Shown: positions 24,093-32,942, counted from the stretch's first letter. The stretch: DNA of 64,000 nt from Pseudomonas frederiksbergensis (GCF_003732705.1 NZ_MOBR01000041.1:1-64000), one strand, 5' to 3'. Notes: a model not told the origin generated them from the letters alone. Translations and numbers: made by a program.

Positions 24093-25703
24093 ATGCCGCA
24101 ACGTCCCAATTTTCTGGTGATCCTGGCCGATGACCTGGGCTTTTCCGATATCGGCGCGTTCGGTGGCGAAATCGCTACGCCGAACCTTGATGCCCTGGCC
24201 AACAACGGCCTGCGCCTGACCGATTTCCACACCGCGCCCACCTGTTCGCCGACCCGTTCGATGCTGCTTACCGGCACCGACCACCACATCGCCGGCATCG
24301 GCACCATGGCCGAAGCGTTGACCCCGGACCTGATCGGCAAACCGGGTTACGAAGGTCATCTCAACGACCGCGTGGTAGCGTTGCCAGAACTGCTGCGCGA
24401 CGCCGGTTACCAGACGTTGATGAGCGGCAAATGGCACCTGGGTCTGACTGCAGAATTGGCGCCGCACGCGCGGGGTTTCGAGCGTTCGTTCTCGCTGCTG
24501 CCGGGGGCAGCCAACCACTACGGATTTGAGCCGACTTACGATGAACACACGCCGGGGCTGTTGAAATCCACGCCAGCGCTGTACATCGAAGACGACATTT
24601 TTGTCGATGAACTGCCGAAGGATTTCTATTCCTCCGACGCCTTTGGCGACAAGCTTTTGCAGTACCTCAAGGAGCGCGATCAGACGCGTCCTTTCTTTGC
24701 CTACCTGCCGTTTTCCGCGCCGCATTGGCCGTTGCAGGCGCCCGCGGACGTGGTCGAAAAATACCGTGGTCGCTATGACGCCGGCCCTGAAGTGTTGCGC
24801 CTTGAGCGTCTGGAAAAACTCAAATCCCTGGGGCTGATAGACAACGATGTCGAACCCCATCCGCTGATCCAGCTCAACGCGCAATGGGATGCCTTGAGTG
24901 ACGAACAACGGCAGGTGTCCGCGCGGGCCATGGAGGTTTATGCGGCGATGGTCGAGCGCATGGACTGGAACATCGGGCGCGTCGTCGAGTACCTGCGCAA
25001 ACAGGGGCAACTGGACAACACGTTTATCCTGTTCATGTCCGACAACGGCGCCGAAGGGGCGCTGCTGGAAGCCTTTCCGAAATTCGGCCCGGAGCTGCTG
25101 ACGTATCTGAATCAGCATTACAACAACAGCCTGGACAACATCGGCCGCGCCAACTCCTACGTCTGGTACGGACCGAGCTGGGCCCAGGTCGCGACCGCGC
25201 CATCACGGTTGTTCAAGGCCTTCACCACCGAAGGCGGGATCCGCGTGCCGGCGTTGGTGCACTACCCGCAGCTCTCGCTCAAGGGCCAGATCAGCCATGG
25301 GTTTGGCACGGTGATGGACATCACGCCGACGATTCTCGACCTGGCCGGTGTGCGCCATCCGGGCAAGCGTTGGCGTGGCAAGGACGTGGCGGAACTGCGC
25401 GGCAAATCGTGGCTGGGGTTTCTGTCCGGCGAAACGGCGCAGGTGCATGACGAACACACGGTCACCGGGTGGGAGCTGTTTGGGCGCAGGGCGATTCGGC
25501 AGGGGCAGTGGAAAGCGGTGTACATCCCCGGGCCGGTGGGGCCGGCGACCTGGCAGCTTTATGACCTGGGGAGTGATCCGGGGGAGATTCATGATTTGGC
25601 GCTGTTGCAGCCGGACAAACTTACGGCGCTGATCGAGCATTGGCAGCGGTATGTGGATGAGACCGGGGTGATCTTGAGTGAATCGCCGTTTCAGCCCGAC
25701 TAA
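24093..25703 (+). CDS. atsA: Arylsulfatase AtsA
   Basis: Formylglycine-dependent arylsulfatase, 536 aa, the same length as the structurally characterised P. aeruginosa enzyme. It hydrolyses aryl sulfate esters to release sulfate. Active-site motif TCSPTRSMLLTGTDHH with the modified cysteine at residue 51; metal ligands in ADDLGFSD near residue 13 and in MSDNGAEG; SGKWHLG supplies catalytic lysine and histidine. ATG 24093 is preceded by AGGAGA; a TTG one codon upstream is unlikely. No signal peptide, so cytoplasmic. Third gene of atsBCA; a formylglycine-generating system must come from elsewhere. Confidence 0.96.
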   Translation: MPQRPNFLVILADDLGFSDIGAFGGEIATPNLDALANNGLRLTDFHTAPTCSPTRSMLLTGTDHHIAGIGTMAEALTPDLIGKPGYEGHLNDRVVALPELLRDAGYQTLMSGKWHLGLTAELAPHARGFERSFSLLPGAANHYGFEPTYDEHTPGLLKSTPALYIEDDIFVDELPKDFYSSDAFGDKLLQYLKERDQTRPFFAYLPFSAPHWPLQAPADVVEKYRGRYDAGPEVLRLERLEKLKSLGLIDNDVEPHPLIQLNAQWDALSDEQRQVSARAMEVYAAMVERMDWNIGRVVEYLRKQGQLDNTFILFMSDNGAEGALLEAFPKFGPELLTYLNQHYNNSLDNIGRANSYVWYGPSWAQVATAPSRLFKAFTTEGGIRVPALVHYPQLSLKGQISHGFGTVMDITPTILDLAGVRHPGKRWRGKDVAELRGKSWLGFLSGETAQVHDEHTVTGWELFGRRAIRQGQWKAVYIPGPVGPATWQLYDLGSDPGEIHDLALLQPDKLTALIEHWQRYVDETGVILSESPFQPD

Positions 25704-25708
25704 CCACC

Positions 25709-25815
25709 GATCGTTCCCACGCTCCGCGTGGGAATGCAGCCAGGGACGCTCCGCGTCCCAGAAGCGGACGCAGAGCGTCCGGTGAGGCATTCCCACGCAG
25801 AGCGTGGGAACGATC
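25709..25815. repeat. REP doublet (GATCGTTCCCACGC family)
   Basis: Inverted REP pair at the convergent atsA/desaturase junction. Confidence 0.9.
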
Positions 25816-25816
25816 A

Positions 25817-26890
25817 TCACACCCGCACACCCTCTACGGTTTGCCCTTGTACTTCCTCCTTGCGCACAAACCGATTCGCCCGCCCAAACGTCCCGAAATC
25901 ATTGAACCTCACGCCCATCTCGCGCATCACCTTATGCGCCACCGGCACGGTCATCTGGCGGATGTAAAACGGTTCCTTCACCACAAAATGATGAATCCCG
26001 TGGCTGCTGCCGAAGTTGAAGCAGAACGCCTGCATCGGCCACATCCACCAAGGGTTCAGCACCTGGGTTTGCTGGATCACATTGCCCAATTCCACATCAC
26101 CGTAGTAATGCATGTTCGAGCTGACAAAGTGCAGGCAGAAAGTGCGCAACACGTTCGGCCCGATGATCACCACCGCCGCGATATCGATCACCTGCATCAC
26201 TGACAACGTGGTCGCTGACCATTCAATCGGCGTGCCCATCAGGTACGCGATGCCGTTGGCGGCATGGAAGCCGAGAAACACATACCACGCGCCCCAATGC
26301 ACCAGCGCCAGCGGCGCGTAGACCTTCAAGGTGCGTTTGATAATGCTGAATTTGTGCGCCCAGGTTTTGGCCCGCAGCATGCGGATAAACGCCGACATCA
26401 CGTTGTCACCAACCATCAGCAACCGCGCGAAGCCCCAGGGCTCGCCGTTGGTGATCGCCCGTTCTTCCATGTCGGTTTCGGTGCCGGAGACCTTGTGGTG
26501 ATTGAGGTGCAGATGGCGGCGAATCCACGGATTGATCGTGCTCGGCCGCGCCAGCCAGACCAGGCCCATCATCAGGTTGTGCGGCACGCGTTGTTTGCGG
26601 AAGTACATGCTGTGGATCAGGTCGTGTTCCAGTTCGTGGGTCAACGACGCAAAAAATGCGTTGAGCAACAGGCACACCCACCAGGCCATGTGCCCGGTGA
26701 TGTAGAGCGCCGCCGAACCGATCATTCCGGCCAGGGCGAAGGCCAGAATGCCTGCGCCCAAGGCGTCCTGATGGTTGAGAATCGGGTAGCGTTTGCGCAA
26801 TTCGACGCCCTTGGCCAGCACTACTTCGCGAATATGGGCTGATCGTTGGGCTGCATTCAGTCGCTGGGGACTTGCAGAAGTACCGTCCAT
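25817..26890 (-). CDS. Membrane fatty acid desaturase family protein
   Basis: A 357-aa integral membrane di-iron enzyme of the fatty acid desaturase/hydroxylase family. Three histidine boxes are visible: HELEHD (near residue 85), HLHLNHH (near residue 125) and HGIHH (near residue 300). Four hydrophobic segments flank them (for example ILAFALAGMIGSAALYI and WWVCLLLNAFFASL). The substrate cannot be told from sequence. It is divergent from an AraC-type regulator at 26991, its likely controller. It is not obviously tied to the sulfur genes on either side. Confidence 0.87.
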   Translation of the reverse strand: MDGTSASPQRLNAAQRSAHIREVVLAKGVELRKRYPILNHQDALGAGILAFALAGMIGSAALYITGHMAWWVCLLLNAFFASLTHELEHDLIHSMYFRKQRVPHNLMMGLVWLARPSTINPWIRRHLHLNHHKVSGTETDMEERAITNGEPWGFARLLMVGDNVMSAFIRMLRAKTWAHKFSIIKRTLKVYAPLALVHWGAWYVFLGFHAANGIAYLMGTPIEWSATTLSVMQVIDIAAVVIIGPNVLRTFCLHFVSSNMHYYGDVELGNVIQQTQVLNPWWMWPMQAFCFNFGSSHGIHHFVVKEPFYIRQMTVPVAHKVMREMGVRFNDFGTFGRANRFVRKEEVQGQTVEGVRV

Positions 26891-26990
26891 GCTTCCATCC
26901 TCTGGTTATTGATGTTCGCATCCTGCCTTGTGAACCCTCGCAACGTAGTAGCCGTGAACGCCAACCTGTTGACCGGAAGCGCCAATCAGC

Positions 26991-27995
26991 ATGACTGAAC
27001 CGACCTCCCTCGCCAGCTGGACTCGCGCCCTGCGCAAGCAACTCGATGCGTTGGGCCTGGACAGCACCGCCCTGTGCCACCAGGCGGGGCTTGACCCGCA
27101 GTTGATGGACGACCCTAACGCCCGTTATCCGTTGTCCAACACCACACGCCTGTGGGAAATCGCCGTGCAAGTCAGCGGTGACCCGGCGATTGGTCTGCGG
27201 GTGTCGCGGTTCGTCAGCCCGACCACGTTCCACGCGCTGGGTTATGCGCTGGTAGCCAGCGGCAGTTTGCGGGAGGTGTTCGAGCGGATCGTGCGTTATC
27301 ACCAGGTGGTCAGCGATGCCCTGGAACTGGAGCTGACCCGCGGCGAGGATCGTTACCGTTTTCGCCTGAAAGTCCCACCCGGCAACCCGGCCCCGGCCTT
27401 CGAAGCGATTGACGCCTTCGCGGCGATTTACGTGCGCACCTGCCGCAATCGCCTGGGCCGCGACTACGCACCACTGGCGGTGTACCTGCGCCGACCGGAA
27501 CCGGCGGACCCGCATCAATGGCACAAAGTCTTCCGCTCGCCGGTGTATTTCGCCGCCGATGAAGATCGACTGGAATTCGCTCTGGTGGATTTCGAAAGCC
27601 ACCTCGATGACGCCAACCCGGAACTGGCCGAACACAACGAAACCGTGCTCAAACGCACCCTGGCCCAGCTCAAACCGCTGACCTGGGAACGCAAAGTGCG
27701 CGATGCGATTGAAGAACAACTGCCCGAAGGCGAACCCAGCGCCGAACACATCGCCAAGACCCTGCACCTGAGCCTGCGCAGCCTTCAACGGCACTTGGCG
27801 GACGAGGGTTGCCGATTCGACACCCTGCTCAACGAAAGCCGCGAAAACCTCGCGCTGCTGCACCTGCGGGATCCGCAGTGCTCGTTGAGTGAGATCAGTT
27901 ATTTGCTGGGGTTTGCGGATACGAGCAGCTTCAGCCGGGCGTTCAAACGCTGGACGGGGATGACGCCGGGGCAGTTTCGGGATGGGTTGCGGTGA
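26991..27995 (+). CDS. AraC-family transcriptional regulator
   Basis: A 334-aa regulator with an N-terminal Arabinose_bd-like domain (residues about 20-200; FHALGYALVASGSLREVFERIVRYH) and C-terminal HTH_18 domain with SLRSLQRHLADEGCRFDTLL and the second helix DTSSFSRAFKRWTGMTPGQFR. Close in pattern to the OruR/ArgR-like AraC proteins of Pseudomonas that sit beside catabolic or lipid genes. Divergent from the desaturase with about 100 bp between them. Confidence 0.9.
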   Translation: MTEPTSLASWTRALRKQLDALGLDSTALCHQAGLDPQLMDDPNARYPLSNTTRLWEIAVQVSGDPAIGLRVSRFVSPTTFHALGYALVASGSLREVFERIVRYHQVVSDALELELTRGEDRYRFRLKVPPGNPAPAFEAIDAFAAIYVRTCRNRLGRDYAPLAVYLRRPEPADPHQWHKVFRSPVYFAADEDRLEFALVDFESHLDDANPELAEHNETVLKRTLAQLKPLTWERKVRDAIEEQLPEGEPSAEHIAKTLHLSLRSLQRHLADEGCRFDTLLNESRENLALLHLRDPQCSLSEISYLLGFADTSSFSRAFKRWTGMTPGQFRDGLR

Positions 27996-28018
27996 CAGAT
28001 TTGGAAGGTGGGTTGCCT

Positions 28019-28105
28019 GGACGGGCCTCTTCGCGGGCAAGCCTCGCTCCTACGGGTTATGCGTATTCCTTGTAGGAGCGAGGCTTGCCCGCGAAGGCGA
28101 TAGCC
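28019..28105. repeat. REP pair (GGGCAAGCCTCGCTCC family)
   Basis: Arms CTTCGCGGGCAAGCCTCGC and GCGAGGCTTGCCCGCGAAG, between the AraC gene and the truncated response regulator. Confidence 0.9.
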
Positions 28106-28122
28106 CGGACGGCGCAAAAACC

Positions 28123-28488
28123 TCAGCGCCCCCGATCCCGCCGCAACAACTTCCGAACCCGCGCCACCAATTCACTCACGGCGAACGGCTTGAGCAGGTA
28201 GTCATCCTCATGCAACTCCAACCCACGCAGTCGATCCTCAATACCATCCTTGGTAGTGAGGAACAGCACCGGGGTTTCGCCGAGTTTGCGGATTTGTTGC
28301 TGTAGCTGCCAGCCGTTGAGGCCCGGGAGCATGACGTCGAGGATGATCAGGTCGTACTCGCCGGATTCGATGAAGCGCCGGCCGTCCATGCCGTTCAGCG
28401 CTACATCCACCGAATAGCTCGCTTCGCTCAGGCCGTTGGCCAGGAGTTTGGCGGTTTCGGGTTCGTCTTCCACTAAAAGGACACGCAT
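28123..28488 (-). CDS. Receiver-domain-only response regulator, probably truncated CopR/IrlR type
   Basis: A 121-aa receiver domain: acidic pocket VEDEPE, phospho-acceptor Asp in LIILDVMLPGLNGW, the Thr in LFLTTKD and Lys in LLKPFAVSEL. The sequence resembles the N-terminal half of CopR/IrlR-type OmpR regulators up to LVARVRKLLRR, where the DNA-binding domain should follow, but the frame stops there at RDRGR. No sensor kinase lies beside it. Either a stand-alone receiver or a remnant truncated by deletion and REP insertion just downstream. The ribosome site GAGGTG looks good, so it could be expressed. Confidence 0.8.
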   Translation of the reverse strand: MRVLLVEDEPETAKLLANGLSEASYSVDVALNGMDGRRFIESGEYDLIILDVMLPGLNGWQLQQQIRKLGETPVLFLTTKDGIEDRLRGLELHEDDYLLKPFAVSELVARVRKLLRRDRGR

Positions 28489-28569
28489 GGCACACCTCGA
28501 TTAATCAGGGGTACAGGCTAGGCGCGTTCGGGTCGGTTGCCCACCACAAACTTCGAAGATTGCAAAACC

Positions 28570-28662
28570 TGTAGGAGCAAAGCTTGCTCGCGAAGAGGCC
28601 GGGCCAGTCGGCGAATGTTTGTTGACTGGCCGGGCCTCTTCGCGAGCAAGCTTTGCTCCTAC
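28570..28662. repeat. REP pair (TGTAGGAGCAAAGCTTGCTC family)
   Basis: Long inverted repeat with GTAGGAGCAAAGCTTGCTCG and CGAGCAAGCTTTGCTCCTAC plus inner GGCCGGGCCAGTC/GACTGGCCGGGCC arms. Confidence 0.9.
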
Positions 28663-28680
28663 GGGGGTTTGTGTTGGAGG

Positions 28681-29367
28681 TTAGATTGTGGCTAATGCTC
28701 GGAGCCGCTCGGCATCGAGGATTTCGATTTCGCCGTAGCCCAAGCCGATAATCCCCTGCCCCTGCAGCTCCTTGAGCATCTGGTTGGTGGTCTGGCGCGA
28801 CAAGGACAGCATCGACGCCAGTTGCTCCTGGGGCAGTTGCAGCACCCGACGCGGTGGGTCGATTTCGCCATAACCTTCGGCGATCATCAGCAGTCGATGG
28901 GCCAGGCGTGCCGGGGCGGGCATCAGGCTGAGTTGTTCGAGATTGATGAAAGTCAGGCGCAGTTTGTGGCTCATCAGCAGGGCCAGTTGCCGCCAGTACA
29001 GCGGCTGCTCGTCGAGCAACTTCAGCAGCGCGGTTTGCGGGATGTGCAGCAAGGTGCATTGGCCTGCGCCGAATGCGTCGTGAGTCCGTGGCTGGCCATC
29101 GAACAGGCAGATTTCGCCGAACCAGTGCGGCGGCTCGACCAGGCTCAGCAGCGCCTCCTTGCCCTGATCATTTACCGCGCCGATGCGCACCGAACCTTCA
29201 AGCACCGCGTACAACCCGCACGGCGGATCGCCACGCTTGAACAGCCGTTGCCCCGGCGTCAGGCGTCGCACGCGGGCCGCTGCCAGCAGACTATCCTGTA
29301 AGGAAACGGGTAAATGACTGAACCACTGCCCACTCATCAGGCGTGGACGCCAGACCTGCATATCCAT
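28681..29367 (-). CDS. Crp/Fnr-family transcriptional regulator
   Basis: A 228-aa regulator: N-terminal cyclic-nucleotide-binding fold (LFKRGDPPCGLYAVLEGSVRIG, PHWFGEICLFDGQPRTHDAFG) and C-terminal Crp-type HTH (LPQEQLASMLSLSRQTTNQMLKELQGQGII). No Fnr-type cysteine cluster is visible, so it is not an iron-sulfur oxygen sensor. ATG 29367 has AGGAG five bases upstream; the frame extends to 29424. Divergent from the Mpo1-like gene, suggesting that it regulates that gene or itself. Confidence 0.9.
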   Translation of the reverse strand: MDMQVWRPRLMSGQWFSHLPVSLQDSLLAAARVRRLTPGQRLFKRGDPPCGLYAVLEGSVRIGAVNDQGKEALLSLVEPPHWFGEICLFDGQPRTHDAFGAGQCTLLHIPQTALLKLLDEQPLYWRQLALLMSHKLRLTFINLEQLSLMPAPARLAHRLLMIAEGYGEIDPPRRVLQLPQEQLASMLSLSRQTTNQMLKELQGQGIIGLGYGEIEILDAERLRALATI

Positions 29368-29452
29368 GAAGTCTCCTAGAGATTGTCGCCTGGCTGACAG
29401 AGCGAACGTCGGCCCCCGGGGCATGATCAGTCACCCTACAGGAGGAATAACA

Positions 29453-29971
29453 ATGAAAAGCCTCGTTGACCATCTCAGTCAATACGCCGCCTACCACCGT
29501 GACCCGCGCAATATTGCCAGCCACTTTATCGGCATTCCGCTGATTGTGGTGGCCGTGGCGGTGTTGCTGTCGCGGCCGCAATGGGCCGGCGGCTGGGTTT
29601 CGCCGGCGGTGTTGCTGGCGCTGGCATCGGCGTGGTTTTACTTGCGCCTGGAGTTGCGCCTCGGGGTGCTGATGACGGTGTTGCTGGGCTTGTGCATTTG
29701 GGCAGGGCAAATCCTCGCGCAACAAAGCACCATGATCTGGCTCAGCAGCGGCGTGGCGATGTTTGTGATTGGTTGGGCGATTCAGTTTGTCGGCCATCAT
29801 TACGAAGGGCGTAAGCCAGCGTTTGTCGATGATGTGACGGGGTTGATTGTCGGGCCGTTGTTTGTGGTGGCGGAGTTGGCGTTTTTGGTGGGGTTGCGGC
29901 GGGACCTCAAGGAGCAGATTGAGGCGCGGGTTGGGGGTGTGCGTGTGCGTCAGAAAAACGCAGCGGCGTAG
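29453..29971 (+). CDS. Mpo1-like membrane protein (DUF962; 2-hydroxy fatty acid dioxygenase family)
   Basis: A 172-aa membrane protein with the family motif HRDPRNIASHFIGIP near the N-terminus and FVGHHYEGRKPAFVDD, whose histidines are the metal-binding candidates in yeast Mpo1, a dioxygenase of 2-hydroxy fatty acids. Four or five hydrophobic segments are visible. ATG 29453 follows a GGAGG site at 29441. Divergent from the Crp/Fnr gene. Confidence 0.85.
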   Translation: MKSLVDHLSQYAAYHRDPRNIASHFIGIPLIVVAVAVLLSRPQWAGGWVSPAVLLALASAWFYLRLELRLGVLMTVLLGLCIWAGQILAQQSTMIWLSSGVAMFVIGWAIQFVGHHYEGRKPAFVDDVTGLIVGPLFVVAELAFLVGLRRDLKEQIEARVGGVRVRQKNAAA

Positions 29972-29972
29972 A

Positions 29973-30062
29973 TCGCATTCGCGGGCAAGCCTCGCTCCTA
30001 CAGGATTTTCGTCGGTCGTGATGACAACGTTGACCCTGTAGGAGCGAGGCTTGCCCGCGAAG
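29973..30062. repeat. REP pair (GGGCAAGCCTCGCTCC family)
   Basis: Inverted arms TCGCGGGCAAGCCTCGCTCC and GGAGCGAGGCTTGCCCGCGA at the convergent junction with cysA. Confidence 0.9.
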
Positions 30063-30070
30063 CTTTTGCC

Positions 30071-31060
30071 TTAGATGTTGGCGACTTTCTGCCAAACCTT
30101 GGGCTTGAAGAACAACGTCTCACCCTTGGCCAACCCAACCAGGCTGTCGTGATCCTTCACCACTTCAGCCTCGATCAACTCGCTCTGGCCTTCCACCTTC
30201 AGCGTCACCCGAGTGGTGGCGCCCAGCGGCCGGATATCCCGCACTTCAGCCGCGTGGTGATCCTCCAGTTCATGCCGCGACAGCGACACTTCATGGGGAC
30301 GGAACAGCACATGGTTATCATCACCCAAGTGCAAACGGTTCGAATCGCCGAGGAAGTGGTACACGAAATCGCTGGCCGGGTTTTCGTAGACGTCGCCCGG
30401 TGAGCCGATCTGCTCGATCACGCCCTTGTTCATCACCACGATGCGATCCGCGACTTCCATCGCTTCTTCCTGGTCGTGGGTCACGAACACGGAGGTGAGG
30501 TTGATGTCTTCGTGCAACCGCGCCAGCCAGCGACGCAGTTCCTTACGAACCTTGGCATCCAGTGCACCGAAGGGTTCGTCGAGCAGCAGGACTTTCGGTT
30601 CCACCGCCAAGGCGCGGGCCAGGGCGATACGCTGGCGCTGGCCGCCGGACAATTGCTCCGGGTAGCGATCCGACAGCCAATCCAGTTGCACCATGTTCAG
30701 CAGTTCATGCACCTTGACCGCGATCTGGCTTTCGCTCGGGCGCTGGTTTTTCGGTTTCATGCGCAGGCCGAACGCGACGTTGTCGAACACCGTCATGTGG
30801 CGGAACAAGGCGTAGTGCTGGAACACAAACCCGACGTTGCGATCGCGCACGTCGTGGCCGGAGACGTCTTCACCGTGGAACACGATGTTGCCCTGATCCG
30901 GGGTTTCCAGGCCGGCGATGATCCGCAGCAGCGTGGTCTTGCCGCAGCCGGACGGGCCAAGCAGGGCCACGAGTTCGCCGCTGTGGATGTCCAGGCTGAT
31001 GTCGTTCAGAGCTTTGAACGCGTTGAAATTCTTGCTGACGTTACGCACTTCGATCGACAT
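30071..31060 (-). CDS. cysA: Sulfate/thiosulfate ABC transporter ATP-binding protein CysA
   Basis: ATPase of the sulfate importer. Walker A GPSGCGKT, signature LSGGQRQRIALARAL, Walker B VLLLDEPFGALDAKVRKELRRWL and H-loop VTHDQEEAMEVADRI are intact; a C-terminal TOBE-like domain (RPHEVSLSRHELEDHHAAEV) completes the 329-aa length. Last gene of oscA-sbp-cysT-cysW-cysA; starts 3 bp after the cysW stop. Supplies sulfate to the assimilatory pathway. Confidence 0.95.
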   Translation of the reverse strand: MSIEVRNVSKNFNAFKALNDISLDIHSGELVALLGPSGCGKTTLLRIIAGLETPDQGNIVFHGEDVSGHDVRDRNVGFVFQHYALFRHMTVFDNVAFGLRMKPKNQRPSESQIAVKVHELLNMVQLDWLSDRYPEQLSGGQRQRIALARALAVEPKVLLLDEPFGALDAKVRKELRRWLARLHEDINLTSVFVTHDQEEAMEVADRIVVMNKGVIEQIGSPGDVYENPASDFVYHFLGDSNRLHLGDDNHVLFRPHEVSLSRHELEDHHAAEVRDIRPLGATTRVTLKVEGQSELIEAEVVKDHDSLVGLAKGETLFFKPKVWQKVANI

Positions 31061-31063
31061 GAA

Positions 31064-31936
31064 TTATTCCTCCGCGGCGCTGGCGCGCAGGCGGTTAATA
31101 CGGTTTTCGCTCCACTGCTTCAGCAGCAGGATGAAGAGCGCCATGATCAGCAACAGGCTCGCCACGGCGAACGCGGCCACGTGGTTGTATTCGTTGTAGA
31201 GGATCTCGACGTGCAGCGGCAAGGTGTTGGTCACCCCGCGAATGTGCCCGGAAACCACCGACACCGCACCGAACTCACCCATCGCCCGCGCGGTACACAA
31301 CACCACGCCGTAGATCAGGCCCCATTTGATATTGGGAACGGTGACGTGCCAGAACATCTGCCAGCCATTGGCGCCGAGCAGCCGCGCGGCTTCTTCTTCC
31401 TGAGTGCCTTGTTCCTGCATCAGCGGGATCAGCTCACGGGCCACGAACGGCACGGTGACGAAAATCGTCGCCAGCACGATGCCCGGCAAGGCGAAGACGA
31501 TCTGGATGTCGTGATCCTGAAGCCACGGCCCGAACAGGCCCTGGGCGCCGAACATCAGCACATAGACCAGACCGGCGATCACCGGCGAGACCGAGAACGG
31601 CAGGTCGATCAGCGTCACCAGCATGCTCTTGCCACGGAACGAGTATTTGCTGACGCACCACGCCGCGCTGACGCCAAACACCACGTTCAGCGGCACCGAA
31701 ATCAGCACGGCAATCACCGTGAGTTTCAGCGCCGACAAGGCGTCCGGTTCAAAGATCGCGGTGAAGAATGCGCCCAGGCCGTTTTTCAAGCCTTGGGACA
31801 CCACGATGAACAGCGGCAACAGCAGAAACAGGGTGAACACCAGCCAGCACAGGCCGATCAGGATGCGCCGCGACGTAGCACTGCCACGGCGGGCGGCGTT
31901 GGCCGAAGAGGCGGCCGCAATAGACGATTGGGACAT
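31064..31936 (-). CDS. cysW: Sulfate ABC transporter permease CysW
   Basis: Inner-membrane permease, 290 aa, about six hydrophobic segments (LIGLCWLVFTLFLLLPLFIVV at the N-terminus), and the EAA loop EEEAARLLGANGWQMFWHVTVPNIKWGLIYG. RAMGEFGAVSVVSGHI is the CysW-type motif. AAGGAGG ribosome site directly upstream. Lies between cysT and cysA in the operon. Confidence 0.95.
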   Translation of the reverse strand: MSQSSIAAASSANAARRGSATSRRILIGLCWLVFTLFLLLPLFIVVSQGLKNGLGAFFTAIFEPDALSALKLTVIAVLISVPLNVVFGVSAAWCVSKYSFRGKSMLVTLIDLPFSVSPVIAGLVYVLMFGAQGLFGPWLQDHDIQIVFALPGIVLATIFVTVPFVARELIPLMQEQGTQEEEAARLLGANGWQMFWHVTVPNIKWGLIYGVVLCTARAMGEFGAVSVVSGHIRGVTNTLPLHVEILYNEYNHVAAFAVASLLLIMALFILLLKQWSENRINRLRASAAEE

Positions 31937-31949
31937 GGTTCGCGCCTCC

Positions 31950-32768
31950 TTATGGGGTTTCGATGCGCCGCTGCAGCAAGTTGATCAGCAGCAACAGGAC
32001 GAAGGAAACCACCAGCATCAACACGCCAATGGAGGTAGCACCGGTGTAATCGTATTGGTCGAGCTTGACCATGATCAGCAGCGGCAGGATCTCGGTTTTC
32101 ATCGGCATGTTGCCTGCGATGAAAATCACCGAACCGTACTCACCGACGCCACGGGCAAACGCCAGGGCGAAACCGGTCAGCCAGGCGGGCAACAGCGCGG
32201 GCACCAGAATGTAGCGGAACACCTGCAGCGGCTTGGCACCGAGGCAGGCAGCGGCTTCTTCGACTTCACGGGGAATGTCGGCCAATACCGGTTGCACCGT
32301 GCGCACCACGAACGGCAGCGTGACGAAGGTCAGCGCCAGGGTAATGCCGAGGGGGGTGTAGGCGATCTTGAAGCCCATGTCGGCGGCGAACTGCCCCACC
32401 AGTCCGGTCGGCGTATACAGCGCAGTGAGCGCGATACCGGCCACGGCGGTGGGCAGGGCGAACGGCAGGTCGATCATCGCGTCGATGATCTTGCGGCCGG
32501 GAAAGGTGTAGCGCACCAGCACCCAGGCCAGCAGCGTGCCGATAATGCCGTTGATGATCGCGGCGTAGAGCGCGGTGCCGAAGCTCAGCTTCAACGCCGC
32601 CAGCACCCGAGGTGCGGTGACGATGGCGTAGAACTGATCCCAGGTTAACTGGGCGGCATGCACAAACATGGCCGCCAGTGGAATGAGCACAATCAGGCTG
32701 AGGTACACCAAGGTGTAGCCCAGCGTCAGCCCGAAGCCGGGTATGACGGGGGAGATACGACGCGACAT
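31950..32768 (-). CDS. cysT: Sulfate ABC transporter permease CysT
   Basis: Inner-membrane permease partner of CysW, 272 aa. The EAA loop reads EEAAACLGAKPLQVFRYILVPALLPAWLTG and the C-terminal motif is RGVGEYGSVIFIAGN. Hydrophobic segments from LTLGYTLVYLSLIVLIPLAAM onward. Follows sbp after a 174-bp gap that contains a REP pair, which may set a lower level of the permease transcript relative to the binding protein. Confidence 0.95.
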   Translation of the reverse strand: MSRRISPVIPGFGLTLGYTLVYLSLIVLIPLAAMFVHAAQLTWDQFYAIVTAPRVLAALKLSFGTALYAAIINGIIGTLLAWVLVRYTFPGRKIIDAMIDLPFALPTAVAGIALTALYTPTGLVGQFAADMGFKIAYTPLGITLALTFVTLPFVVRTVQPVLADIPREVEEAAACLGAKPLQVFRYILVPALLPAWLTGFALAFARGVGEYGSVIFIAGNMPMKTEILPLLIMVKLDQYDYTGATSIGVLMLVVSFVLLLLINLLQRRIETP

Positions 32769-32808
32769 AAAAGTCCTTGGTCAAAAAGCAGTCTGCTAAA
32801 CGCATCAA

Positions 32809-32898
32809 TGTGGGAGCGAGCCTGCTCGCGAAGGCGTCGAGTCAGCCAACATCACTGTCGATTGACACTCCGTCTTCGCGAGCAGGCTCGCTCCCACA
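32809..32898. repeat. REP pair (GTGGGAGCGAGCCTGCTCGC variant) between sbp and cysT
   Basis: Inverted arms TGTGGGAGCGAGCCTGCTCG and CGAGCAGGCTCGCTCCCACA inside the operon. An intra-operon REP of this kind can stabilise the upstream sbp mRNA. Confidence 0.9.
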
Positions 32899-32942
32899 TG
32901 GTCCGTGCCTGAGCATCAGGCTCGTGTGTGGCTCAAATCAAG

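Noticed and set aside
26406..28040. 544-codon minus-strand frame opposite the AraC gene
   Set aside because: It is an antisense shadow caused by high-GC codon bias; the AraC protein on the other strand has clear domains.
30476..31984. 502-codon plus-strand frame opposite cysA and cysW
   Set aside because: Rich in H, Q and R as expected for an antisense shadow; CysA and CysW motifs are intact on the minus strand.
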